Positions 41,762-50,861 of a stretch of 64,000 nt of DNA are shown in pieces. Origin of the DNA: Bugula neritina (taxonomy: Eukaryota > Bryozoa > Gymnolaemata > Cheilostomatida > Bugulidae); the NCBI GenBank assembly GCA_964035545.1, contig OZ037768.1:21904819-21968818 (forward strand), in the 5' to 3' direction. The position numbers and the translations under genes are program-made. Below the pieces are notes generated by a model, which did no database searches, had not been told where the DNA came from, and saw nothing but the letters and a program-made list of their open reading frames with translations. Position 1 is the stretch's first letter; every line of letters starts with the position of its first letter.

Positions 41762-43418
41762 CACTTTTAACTTTAAAATAAAAACATTATACTGATAAAA
41801 CACTATACTGATAGAGAAAATATTGAAAATAGGCAAGCTTGTGGGGCTAAAGCAGGCAGATAGCCTGTGCTTATAACTCTACACTTGGGAAGACGTTGTT
41901 AGGTTGCATCATCTGAAGGTCTAACTATTGATTGATTTATTTATTACATATCACAGACATGAAAACATGTTTTGAAATTCAGTGTGAATACTGGTTATAA
42001 TAAGTAGGCATGAACAAAAAAAGTCAAAATTCTGCTGATTACCTAAAATAAAAGATCATTTAAAGTATTTACGAGGTGTCATTGACAATCACAATGGCAA
42101 AAAAATAATAAATTGGAGTATTAGGTTAATCCTTATTTGTTCCAACTATAAAACAACAACCAGTGCTTAGAACAAAATAAAATTTAGGGAATTTGTGTAA
42201 AAATAAGCTCAGTATACACAATGTTCTATGATACATAAAAACAAGGTAACAGTCACAATGACATAAAAACTATTCCAATCATATGTAAGTTTATGCCACA
42301 TGAAAGAGTGAGACTTGAGTTTAAGCCCTGTCAAATCAAGCAATGATGTAAAATAAATTTGAATCAACTTGACAAGAGCCATCAGTAAGATTATGACTAA
42401 TACCAACAGTAACACTAACAGTTAATGTTATTCGCTTTATGGTTTACTGTAACAGTACAACCGTCAATTTCATTACTTCACTACTGCATACTTATAGTTA
42501 TAGAATTACCCAAGCTAGACTTAACACCTAGTAGTACTAGTTTATGCCCAAATCAGTAAATTGTTACTTCACAAACTAAATATTATTGTAAGCAGATAGA
42601 TTTTTGAATAATCATGATGATAATCACAATTACAGTGATAATAGTTATAAATATAGTAAGAGTGATAGAACTACTCGCATTGATAGTAACTGAGTGATTG
42701 ATAGTATTACCATTGCTAGTAGTAGTAAACTAGTATAAATTACAAAAACTAATAGTAATACTCATGTGAGTCATAGTCATACTGTAACTGTGGCTAAGCA
42801 GAAAATTAAATGTAATTAATAATTAACTTTAAGTTTTATTGAGACTGGGAGCAATTCTACTAATATAAAACTCATAGTCAGACTGATACTTATACTCCTA
42901 GATCATAGTGATGGTACTAGTCATAGTCATACTCATTGTGATAGTGATACTGATAGTAATAGTAATACTAATAAGTGATATACTCATATATAATTTGATG
43001 TTGATTAAATTCAAATTGTGGTTCTCAAAATCGAAGCATTAGTTAGTAAATTAAAATTAGTATCATAATTTTCAGTAAATTAAATTTAATAATATTAATA
43101 TTCATATTGTACACTACTTCAACTTGTAAATTCAACTTCAGTACAGTTCAACTAGAGCTTTAGAATCAGAATGAGAATCACTGAAAGTGAAACTAAAACT
43201 AAAAGTCAAAGTGAATCAGAATGAGAATCAGAATGTCAGCGTGAATTAAATTTAATGGTCAAACGATTGAAGTGTTATTAAAATTCTCTTTTAAACTATT
43301 CCAATACACATAATTATCGTTATGGTCTACTACTATCAACTTATTAGCTAGCATAATGATAATGAGAAACAATCATTATGAATGAATGTCATCATGATAA
43401 TATCCCAGACAACAATAC
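41762..43418. other. Intergenic, degenerate atagtgatagtcat repeats
   Basis: Contains the NUDT2 upstream region, then imperfect simple repeats (about 42600-43260) of tagtgatagtcatact and aatcagaatgagaat type. Similar repeats flank the other side of the gypsy element (51200-51550), so the element landed within such a tract. No gene is seen. Confidence 0.55.
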
Positions 43419-43723
43419 TGTGGTGGCTCGTGGAGCTACCAGCAACACAATACGCAAGGTTGCGTATTGACCCGGAACAATGTATTAGCCAATTAGCCAG
43501 ACTGTTTGATAAGTAATAGTAGCCGCTTCGCGCTACTAGCTCAGTTGAGGATAGTGCTGTAAACTAAATAGACGTGCGTATCATTACTGTTGTATATTGG
43601 ATTTTTATTATGTATTCTGGTATTAAATATAACTATATCTACTCGACTTAAACGGTGAAGTTTCTCTAGTGTTAAATAGACTCTCTTGGTGACACATCAA
43701 CCCTAAATCTGAAAACTATAACA
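43419..43723 (+). repeat. gypsy 5' LTR
   Basis: 305 bp. Pairs with 50557-50861. Confidence 0.95.
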
Positions 43724-43756
43724 GTGGTGGCAGCGGTGGGATAGTGTATATCAAAG

Positions 43757-44623
43757 ATGGAGACTGAAAACGCTAGAATGCAACCACCCCCAGTAGAAGG
43801 TGAGCGTAGAAATGCTGTTAATCTTGTGAATCGTGAAGGAGAAGAAGCTTATAGACATTGCTTGAAAGCTCCCACCTTTACTGGGTCGGAAGATGTCGAA
43901 CAATTTATACAAGAATTTAGAGAGGTAATGGAAGTTGCTCAATGGCCGCATAGAGTGGCCCTTATCAAATTGCGGAGGGCGGTGACGGAGCAAGCCAAGC
44001 CGTACGGAGTGGGAACGGACGTAGACGGCATACTGGCTGCGCTGCGGGCCCGTTTTGGCACCTCCGTCATAGACGCTAGGACCAAGCTGGAGAGATTGTG
44101 CCGCACCCCGCGGACCTCGCTGCAAGAACATGCCGCGACGGTGAAGAAGCTGGCGCAGATTGCATATAGCGATCTGCCAGCACAACACCAAGAGCGTTAC
44201 ACCTATGACGCCTTTGTCCAGTCCCTAAACGACCTGGGCCTAGACCATCACCTACGAGCTAAAGGGATAACCAGAATAGAGGATGCCCTGAAGGCTGGAG
44301 AAGCTTACCTGTTGGCTACCCAAATGCATCGAGCACAACGGAACCCACCAGTAGTTGGAGTCAGCGCTGCTCGGGCTACGACAGGCTCCGAAGCCCTCCC
44401 GCTGGAAGCCGAAGTGGACCGTATGGTAGAGATGCTGGGACAATTGGTAACCATTCTGGCCGGTGCTGGCCCCGGTCAGGCCTTGCGGATGCCCCCAACA
44501 CCTGTGGGGCAAGGCTGGAGTAGCGCTGATCAGGACCAGGGACAGAAAAGACGACCCCAATACCAGGGGGCGTTAAACTGTCACGGCCCGCGGACACTCT
44601 CCCTCCCCGCGGGCCGCAACTAA
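43757..44623 (+). CDS. gypsy Gag (capsid; no zinc knuckle in this frame)
   Basis: 288 codons from the ATG 34 bases after the LTR. A capsid-like helical region includes FTGSEDVEQFIQEFREVME, ALIKLRRAVTEQAKP and LRARFGTSVIDARTKLERLC. No CCHC knuckle is present before the stop at 44621. The last codons overlap a slippery GTTAAAC (44572-44578) and a 10-bp hairpin (44584-44616), so some ribosomes may leave this frame for the Arg-rich middle frame. Confidence 0.85.
   Translation: METENARMQPPPVEGERRNAVNLVNREGEEAYRHCLKAPTFTGSEDVEQFIQEFREVMEVAQWPHRVALIKLRRAVTEQAKPYGVGTDVDGILAALRARFGTSVIDARTKLERLCRTPRTSLQEHAATVKKLAQIAYSDLPAQHQERYTYDAFVQSLNDLGLDHHLRAKGITRIEDALKAGEAYLLATQMHRAQRNPPVVGVSAARATTGSEALPLEAEVDRMVEMLGQLVTILAGAGPGQALRMPPTPVGQGWSSADQDQGQKRRPQYQGALNCHGPRTLSLPAGRN
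44572..44616 (+). promoter_or_regulatory. Candidate -1 ribosomal frameshift signal
   Basis: Heptamer G TTA AAC in the gag phase (codons TTA 44573-44575, AAC 44576-44578), a 5-nt spacer, then the perfect stem cggcccgcgg/ccgcgggccg (44584-44593 with 44607-44616, 13-nt loop). GUUAAAC is an established slippery heptamer in nidovirus frameshifting. A -1 shift enters the frame that is open from 44530 to 44925. Confidence 0.55.
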
Positions 44624-44928
44624 AGGAGCATGGTGGAACACGCCGTCGTCTGTCCGTACGGACACGACGGAACATTCTACCCGAGTGGCAGGTACCACGC
44701 AGGACTAGTAGGCCCGCACAACGGCCCAGTACCTTTTCCCTGCCACTCGCTAACCGGTTTCACCGGTTACCTCGGGAGGAGGAGCCCGCCACTGAAATGG
44801 AGCCAGAAGGCCCAGTGGAGAGGCCCAGACCCCGCCGGCACCAACCTCGCCGCCGGAAGCCCCGTAAACCACGGGTGAAACCCCCGCCGTCCTGTCAAAC
44901 CAGGACAGCACATGCGGGGGGGGGGTGA
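44578..44928 (+). CDS. Arg/Pro-rich middle frame between Gag and Pol (trans-frame)
   Basis: About 116 codons in the -1 frame relative to gag, without an ATG near its start, ending TGA at 44926-44928 just after the G10 run (44916-44925). It is strongly basic (GGTRRRLSVRTRR, RPRPRRHQPRRRKPRKPR), as expected of a nucleic-acid-binding nucleocapsid, and would supply the RNA-binding function missing from the zinc-knuckle-free Gag. Coding is inferred only from the open frame, composition and the frameshift signal. The alternative is decayed or mis-assembled sequence. Confidence 0.45.
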   Translation: MSRPADTLPPRGPQLKEHGGTRRRLSVRTRRNILPEWQVPRRTSRPAQRPSTFSLPLANRFHRLPREEEPATEMEPEGPVERPRPRRHQPRRRKPRKPRVKPPPSCQTRTAHAGGG

Positions 44929-47900
44929 AAGTACAACCACATGGAGAGAGTTATTTCCTACCCGGAAAGGTGGCCGGCAACGCCGTCACTTTCCTGCTCG
45001 ACTCCGGTTGTACTACCAACCTTCTCAGCCGTAGAGTCTTTGAGGCACTGCCCCGCCGGGACAGGGATAGAGTACGACCGTATACTGGAGAACATGGCAC
45101 CCTGGCAGACGGGTCATGTATCCCCTTTTATGGTATTATCGAGCTCCCTGGGCGTGTCCGAGATCAGGCTGTACAGGAGACCTTTGTCATAGGTCAACTG
45201 GAGGAAGATGCTATCCTCGGCATGCCCTTCTTGAAGCAACACCAGTGCCGAATAGATTTTAGTAAGTCGGTGGTGCTGATGGGCGGGCGAGAACTCGCCT
45301 GTGTGGATAAGTTTGGGCGTCCTCTGGTGGGCGGTGTTCAGGTAGTTCGGAACTGCACCGTACCCGGACGCTCCAGAGCTACTATCCACTGCCGAGTGAA
45401 CAGCAACCGGATAGCCAGGCTCGGGGTCGTTGAAAGCGCGCACGAAAAGATCCAACTCGCCAGTAGTTTAAACCGACTAACTGAGCGAGGGGAGGTCTTA
45501 GTGCAGTGCGTCAACCCCTTTACCGAGCCCATTGAGCTCCCAGCTGGGTCAATGCTGGGCCGGTTCCATTCCGTCCAGGAAGAGGACGTGGGCCCGTCGC
45601 TGGGTGACGCGACGGAGGCACCCCCTCGACACCCTATTCAGGGACGAGGGGCAGTCCCGACACATCTCCGGGAGTTATACGAAACAGCCAGTGGCGGCTG
45701 CGCGAGTAACAGAGAACGCCAAGCTATGGCCAAGTTACTACGCGACTACGGTGATGTGTTCAGCAGCGGGGAGAATGACGTGGGACTGACTGGAATTGTC
45801 AGACACGAAATACCGCTGACTGCAGGGACAGTCCCTGTCCGGCAGCCCACGCGCAGGCTGGGGCCGGAGAAAGAGAAGGAGGTTAGCCGACAAGTACGGG
45901 ATCTTCTGGACCGGGGACTGATAGAGCCCGCCCATAGTGCGTGGAGCTCGCCAGTCGTACTGGTCCGGAAGAAAGACGGCAGTTGGCGGTTCTGTGTGGA
46001 CTACCGCAAACTCAATAGCGTAACCATACAGGACGCCTACCCTCTACCTCGTATTGACGAGTCATTGGACGCCCTAGCCGGCAGCAAGTACTTCAGTACG
46101 TTAGACTTGCTAAGCGGCTATTGGCAGGTTCCTCTGAGTCCCGACGCCCAAGAGAAAGCGGCGTTTATTACACGGGACGGTTTGTGGAAGTGGAAGGTGC
46201 TGCCCTTCGGATTAACCTCCGCCCCAGCCACCTTCCAGAGGCTGATGGAACAAGTCCTTAGCGGACTCCATTGGAAGACACTGCTGGTCTACCTCGATGA
46301 TGTCATCGTAATCTCTCCAGACTTCGAGACACATGTCAGTCGTCTGCAGGAGGTTTTCGAGAGACTCCGAGGTGCCGGTCTTAAGCTCAAACCTTCCAAG
46401 TGCGCTCTGTTGCAGCCGGAGGTCAAGTACCTGGGGCACGTTGTCGGTCGAAACGGCGTGGCAACGGATCCCGAAAAGGTACGGGCAGTAGAAGACTGGG
46501 TCACCCCTCAAGACTTGACCGGACTCCGGGCTTTCTTGGGGCTGGTAGGGTATTACAGACAATACATACCAGACTTTGCGGGCATAGCCCAGCCGTTAAA
46601 CCGGCTTACCGCAAAGGGAGTGACGTGGCAGTGGACTCCAGTCGAACAAGAAGCGTTCGACCGCCTCAAGGGCTGCCTCCTAACGGCGCCCATCTTGGCC
46701 TACCCGGACCCCACTCTGGAGTACATCCTAGACACAGACGCCAGTGACCAGAATGTTGGCGCTGTGCTGTCGCAAGTGCAGGAAGGCCGAGAAGTAGTAG
46801 TAGCCTACTACAGCAAGTCTCTCTCTCCCGCTGAACGAAATTACTGCACTACCCGCAAGGAGCTGCTGGCAGTAATCAAGTCAGTGAAGCACTTCAGACC
46901 ATACCTATATGGCAGGAAGTTCCGGCTGCGTACGGATCATGCCTCGCTGATCTGGTTGTGCAGGAGAGCAGAGCCCTCCAGTCAGGTCGCCCGGTGGCTC
47001 GAAATCCTAGCTGAATTCTCGTACCGGATCGAACACCGACCGGGCAAGAGACACAGCAATGCGGATGGGTTGAGTCGCCGACCTGACGGAGGTTGCAAAC
47101 AGTGTCTCAACATCGAGAGGAGGGGTGGAGGTCCCCCACGATGCGAGTTGGAGACGCTGGCTCATCACGAAGCACCGTTTGACTGGGATCAAGGTCAACT
47201 CAGGCAAAGAGTTGATGAGTCCCCGGAGGATGTACAAAACCTCCGCGCCAACCCTGTACTGGCCGGTAATGTTCGAGAGCTGAAGAAGCTCCAAGAAGAG
47301 CTGCCGGGAGTCGTGGCAGACATCTACCGGGCCAAAAGGGAAGGGCGACGACCCAGCGAGGAACGCATACGACAGGGATGCGCCGAGTTCCGGCTATACT
47401 GTCAGCGTTGGGACTCGCTGCGGATCGGGCAGGATGGGTTGCTAACCATCTCTCTAGCTGCCAGCGGCAGACACCCGGAAAGAAAGAGGGTAGTCTGCCC
47501 CACAGCCATCCGCCGTGAGTTGATTTGGGATACTCACAAGCAGGCCCACGCAGGGGTCAAGCGAGTGATATCCAAATTACGACTCCGGTGGTATTGGCCG
47601 CAGATGGAGCGTGACGTCCGGCTCAGAGTCAAACAGTGTGAGATCTGCCAGGCCAGTAAGCATAGCCGCCCCCCTGGTGAAGCAGGACGGCGGAGGCTAT
47701 ATGCTGGTAGGCCCTGGCAAGTAGTCGCTGTAGACCTGGTCGGACCCATGCCCCTGACCCCCAGAGGCAATAATTGGATCCTAGTACTAACCGACCACTT
47801 TACTAGGTGGGCGGATGCTCTGGCTATCCCAGATGCATCAGCCCCAACAGTGGCCAGGGCACTAGACCAACATGTATTCTGTTATTTTGGACTTCCCGAA

Positions 47901-48305
47901 CAGATACACTCTGATCAAGGCGCCCAATTCCAGTCTCAACTGATGAGCGACCTTTGCCACCTCTGGGGAGTAAATCAGAGCAGGACCACCCCCTACCACC
48001 CTCAAGGTAACGGGGTGGTGGAGCGCAACAACCGGATGTTAGGTGATGCGCTCCGGAGTCTCCTCCTTGGACGAGGTCAAGAGGAATGGGATACGGTGTT
48101 GCCGCAAGTCATGCGTGCATACCGTAGCACCCCACACACCAGTACTGGTGAGACCCCAAACCTCTTGATGCTCGGGAGAGAGACTCGTGTCCCTGACCAT
48201 CTCACCTATCACGTTCCAGAGCAGGATAACTCAGTCCACGAGTATGCCAGTGAACTAGTGGAACGGATGAAGGCCGCACACGAGATACTGCGTCAACAGC
48301 AGTGA
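44925..48305 (+). CDS. gypsy Pol: protease, RT, RNase H, integrase (to in-frame TGA)
   Basis: 1126 codons with no ATG at the head, so it needs a frameshift from the middle frame. Protease FLLDSGCTTN (residue about 24). Reverse transcriptase with RFCVDYRKLN and catalytic VYLDDVIV (about 454). RNase H begins ILDTDASDQNVGAVLSQ (about 603). Integrase has the HHCC zinc region (HAGVKRV...CEICQASK, about 870-910) and DDE core (VVAVDLVGP about 934, HSDQGAQF about 995, GNGVVERNN about 1028). TGA at 48303-48305 cuts it off before the integrase C-terminal domain, which continues in the same frame to 48920. Confidence 0.95.
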   Translation: MKVQPHGESYFLPGKVAGNAVTFLLDSGCTTNLLSRRVFEALPRRDRDRVRPYTGEHGTLADGSCIPFYGIIELPGRVRDQAVQETFVIGQLEEDAILGMPFLKQHQCRIDFSKSVVLMGGRELACVDKFGRPLVGGVQVVRNCTVPGRSRATIHCRVNSNRIARLGVVESAHEKIQLASSLNRLTERGEVLVQCVNPFTEPIELPAGSMLGRFHSVQEEDVGPSLGDATEAPPRHPIQGRGAVPTHLRELYETASGGCASNRERQAMAKLLRDYGDVFSSGENDVGLTGIVRHEIPLTAGTVPVRQPTRRLGPEKEKEVSRQVRDLLDRGLIEPAHSAWSSPVVLVRKKDGSWRFCVDYRKLNSVTIQDAYPLPRIDESLDALAGSKYFSTLDLLSGYWQVPLSPDAQEKAAFITRDGLWKWKVLPFGLTSAPATFQRLMEQVLSGLHWKTLLVYLDDVIVISPDFETHVSRLQEVFERLRGAGLKLKPSKCALLQPEVKYLGHVVGRNGVATDPEKVRAVEDWVTPQDLTGLRAFLGLVGYYRQYIPDFAGIAQPLNRLTAKGVTWQWTPVEQEAFDRLKGCLLTAPILAYPDPTLEYILDTDASDQNVGAVLSQVQEGREVVVAYYSKSLSPAERNYCTTRKELLAVIKSVKHFRPYLYGRKFRLRTDHASLIWLCRRAEPSSQVARWLEILAEFSYRIEHRPGKRHSNADGLSRRPDGGCKQCLNIERRGGGPPRCELETLAHHEAPFDWDQGQLRQRVDESPEDVQNLRANPVLAGNVRELKKLQEELPGVVADIYRAKREGRRPSEERIRQGCAEFRLYCQRWDSLRIGQDGLLTISLAASGRHPERKRVVCPTAIRRELIWDTHKQAHAGVKRVISKLRLRWYWPQMERDVRLRVKQCEICQASKHSRPPGEAGRRRLYAGRPWQVVAVDLVGPMPLTPRGNNWILVLTDHFTRWADALAIPDASAPTVARALDQHVFCYFGLPEQIHSDQGAQFQSQLMSDLCHLWGVNQSRTTPYHPQGNGVVERNNRMLGDALRSLLLGRGQEEWDTVLPQVMRAYRSTPHTSTGETPNLLMLGRETRVPDHLTYHVPEQDNSVHEYASELVERMKAAHEILRQQQ

Positions 48306-48920
48306 AAGGTGCGGCACGAAGATTCCGATGAACCACCCCTCTATCAAAGAGGAGATAAGGTGTGGATGGTCAATTACCGTAGGCGCCGCGGACAGGCTGA
48401 TAAGCTGAAGCCTAAGTTCGTAGGCCCCTACGTGGTCGTCGAGGCTATGCCCAATCATACGTACAAGATTGAGCGCTCAGGACAGGTGTCTATCCAGAAT
48501 GAGTCTCGCTTGAAACCGTATTGGGCTAGCCCTGACGGAGTGGGAGAAGCCCCCCCGTTGTTAGAGCCCAGGAGGCAGACAACGACGCGCGGGCGACGGC
48601 GGCATGGACCTGAATACGAAGTGGTCATACCGCGGGAGGAAAACTTGATGAGAGAGGAGCGGCAGCTTTTGTCAACAGAAGCGTGTCCGCCACCGCCAAG
48701 TCTAATTCTATCACTTCCAGAAACCGAGCCGGTTCCGGAAGTGCAAACCCCCACGGAGGGAGGGGCTCCATCCGGAGAACAAGAAGAGGTGACCACTAAC
48801 GGTGGAGTAGAGACGCCATTAGAGGCCCCTACTAACGAACCGGCAAGCGTGTCACCCCCCCCTAGAAAGGGGACAGCGTACGAGGAAACCCCCACCGTAT
48901 TTGAAAGACTTCATATGTGA
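48306..48920 (+). pseudogene. gypsy integrase C-terminal part beyond the in-frame TGA
   Basis: Same frame as Pol. It carries the integrase C-terminal (GPY/F-like) region: LYQRGDKVWM, FVGPYVVVEAM, YKIERSG and SRLKPYW, then a Pro/Glu-rich tail with a basic RGRRRHGPEYEV block. It is separated from Pol only by the TGA at 48303. Made only if that codon is read through or if other copies lack it. Confidence 0.8.
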
Positions 48921-49200
48921 CTGCATTAGAAGCGGCGCACATGAAAGTCTAGGGGAAAACCGTACGATAAGATGTTGGAGTTGTGAACCCCACGCAAATA
49001 TCAACTTTTGCGAGGGCGGAATAGTGGGAGGAATTAATGCGCGTAAAGCAAATAGTTCCGACCTCGTGCCTCAGAAACGATGCTCAACCTTTTCTTATGC
49101 TGACATCGCCAAAGGCAGACGTATCTCACAACCAGCTCCAACCTTACCAAGAACGTTGAGTATGGACATTAATACCGAGTTCCCAGGTAAGCCAGTATAA
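48901..49200 (+). CDS. Small accessory ORF overlapping the Pol tail (uncertain)
   Basis: About 99 codons in the +1 frame, with no ATG at the head. It has several cysteines in the first third (CDCIRSG, CWSCEPH) and FSYADIAKGRR later. A good splice donor (cccag/gtaagc after 49186) lies near its end, so it may be an exon of a spliced subgenomic transcript. No domain recognised. Confidence 0.3.
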   Translation: MKDFICDCIRSGAHESLGENRTIRCWSCEPHANINFCEGGIVGGINARKANSSDLVPQKRCSTFSYADIAKGRRISQPAPTLPRTLSMDINTEFPGKPV

Positions 49201-49217
49201 GTCTTGTATTCCTATTC

Positions 49218-50291
49218 ATGGAAACGGGCTCGATGCCAGTAAATTCTGAACTAATTCAGCAGATTGAATCAGAATTACTGGGAACCACGTTTCATGTGAA
49301 TGACGATGAAGACACTGTAATGGCCGACGGTCTGTTAGACCTGGAGCTAGACACTGTCCTTGGTCAGTCCACACATGATTCATCAGTTCCTCGAGTGCAT
49401 TCCAAAAGCTGTGACTCTCAGGCTAGCAACGGTCGACAGTCATTAGAATTATGTTGTAAAGATCCACCGCGATCTAACAATAATTCTACTTTTGTAGACA
49501 CACTCGCGCCCGTCTCTACGGGTATGCCTTCTCTAGAGATGGCGTGGGACCCAGAGCCGGCCCCAACAACTCCTACAACCAGGCAACTGCCACCCCAGTT
49601 GGAAGCAACCTCCAACTGGATTACCCCTGCCACAGAGAGAGAAATCAGGACCCATCAAGGAGGTGAGAGTAATCGTGAATGCAACCTCTGCCAGCAGCGA
49701 TTCACAACCCACCGCAGACTAAAAGTACACTTGCCGCAGCACTACATCACCACTTTCTGCCCTTGCGGAGAGTATAGCTACAATCGTGATTACCTACTGC
49801 GGCACCAACGTACTATGCAGTGCTATCAAGGGCATGTCTATGAAGTAGACGAATCATCATATCCTGCCTTTCTCAACGCCATCAAACCACTCATCACTGA
49901 CTCAGCTCGGCTATCTCGCCTGGAGCAAGGCTTCCCTTCCCCGCGACCCATCATCTCTGGAGCCGCAGATAAACCTACACAGTCTACTAACTCTCCACCT
50001 CACAGTCCTATACGCATGCCGCATACCTTTCCTCGTGTCGTACTACAGAGAGTAGACACAAATGCGTATACACTCCCTCCTCCCCTTCCATCCTCAGAGC
50101 GGAAACGACACAGGCAGCCAACTTCCTCTCGCTCGTCTCCCTGGGCCCGTAACCTACGTGAGGTAGAAGCTAGGGCGCATGACTTGGAGCAAGAAGTGTA
50201 CAGGCTGGCCCCACGGGTACAGGCAGCATCCAGTGAACTCAAATATTTACAGGAGTCTATTAAACGCATGAAGCGTGCGGCCCGCAGTTAA
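49218..50291 (+). CDS. gypsy third ORF: C2H2 zinc-finger and coiled-coil protein
   Basis: 357 codons from an ATG, between the Pol tail and the 3' LTR, where env lies in retroviruses. The N-terminal 140 residues are acidic and Ser/Thr/Pro-rich. Residues about 153-175 form a C2H2 finger (C-x2-C-x12-H-x3-H, starting CNLCQQRF). A second, shorter Cys/His unit follows (FCPCGEYSY...RHQRTMQC), then YEVDESSYPAF. A basic SSERKRHRQPTSS stretch precedes a C-terminal coiled coil (LREVEARAHDLEQEVYRL and on). There is no signal peptide and no membrane segment, so it is not an envelope protein. A DNA- or RNA-binding accessory role is inferred only. Confidence 0.75.
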   Translation: METGSMPVNSELIQQIESELLGTTFHVNDDEDTVMADGLLDLELDTVLGQSTHDSSVPRVHSKSCDSQASNGRQSLELCCKDPPRSNNNSTFVDTLAPVSTGMPSLEMAWDPEPAPTTPTTRQLPPQLEATSNWITPATEREIRTHQGGESNRECNLCQQRFTTHRRLKVHLPQHYITTFCPCGEYSYNRDYLLRHQRTMQCYQGHVYEVDESSYPAFLNAIKPLITDSARLSRLEQGFPSPRPIISGAADKPTQSTNSPPHSPIRMPHTFPRVVLQRVDTNAYTLPPPLPSSERKRHRQPTSSRSSPWARNLREVEARAHDLEQEVYRLAPRVQAASSELKYLQESIKRMKRAARS

Positions 50292-50556
50292 CTCGAGTCT
50301 ACCTACAACTCCCTACTACTCATTCCCCTACCTCTCTGTGGCATTCCCTACCGTAATGGTGGCACGTACTCTATATGTAGATAGGACCTTCTCTTGCTTA
50401 TTACTTAGTGCACGATATATATACCTGTATATTTTTTACCAGTTGTTGTTTTTTTTATATACTTTTATACTGTTCTCTTACCCCCCCACAACGAAGTATA
50501 CGTTTTTATGTGAATCTTATTTTATCAGAAAGTGGGCTTTCTGCTGGAGGGGGCAG

Positions 50557-50861
50557 TGTGGTGGCTCGTGGAGCTACCAGCAACACAATACGCAAGGTTG
50601 CGTATTGACCCGGAACAATGTATTAGCCAATTAGCTAGACTGTTTGATAAGTAATAGTAGCCGCTTCGCGCTACTAGCTCAGTTGAGGATAGTGCTGTAA
50701 ACTAAATAGACGTGCGTATCATTACTGTTGTATATTGGATTTTTATTATGTATTCTGGTATTAAATATAACTATATCTACTCGACTTAAACGGTGAAGTT
50801 TCTCTAGTGTTAAATAGACTCTCTTGGTGACACATCAACCCTAAATCTGAAAACTATAACA
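50557..50861 (+). repeat. gypsy 3' LTR
   Basis: 305 bp. Pairs with 43419-43723. The purine tract gctggagggggcag lies immediately before it. Confidence 0.95.

Larger units (their letters stand above)
43419..50861 (+). mobile_element. Full-length Ty3/gypsy LTR retrotransposon (7443 bp) with extra ORFs
   Basis: LTRs 43419-43723 and 50557-50861 (305 bp each, TG...CA) differ by one substitution that I could find (C at 43498, T at 50636). Flanks share ATAC (43415-43418 and 50862-50865), or AATAC if one base is shared with the LTR. A tggtggcagcggtggg primer-site-like sequence follows the 5' LTR at 43725, and a purine tract ggaggggg(cag) precedes the 3' LTR. The interior is clearly more GC-rich than its surroundings. 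Order: gag, Arg-rich middle frame, protease-RT-RNase H-integrase, then zinc-finger ORF. Pol carries one in-frame TGA (48303). Confidence 0.96.

Noticed and set aside
48901-50291. Retroviral envelope gene in the gypsy element
   Set aside because: No signal peptide, no transmembrane segment and no furin-type site. The ORF is a zinc-finger protein.
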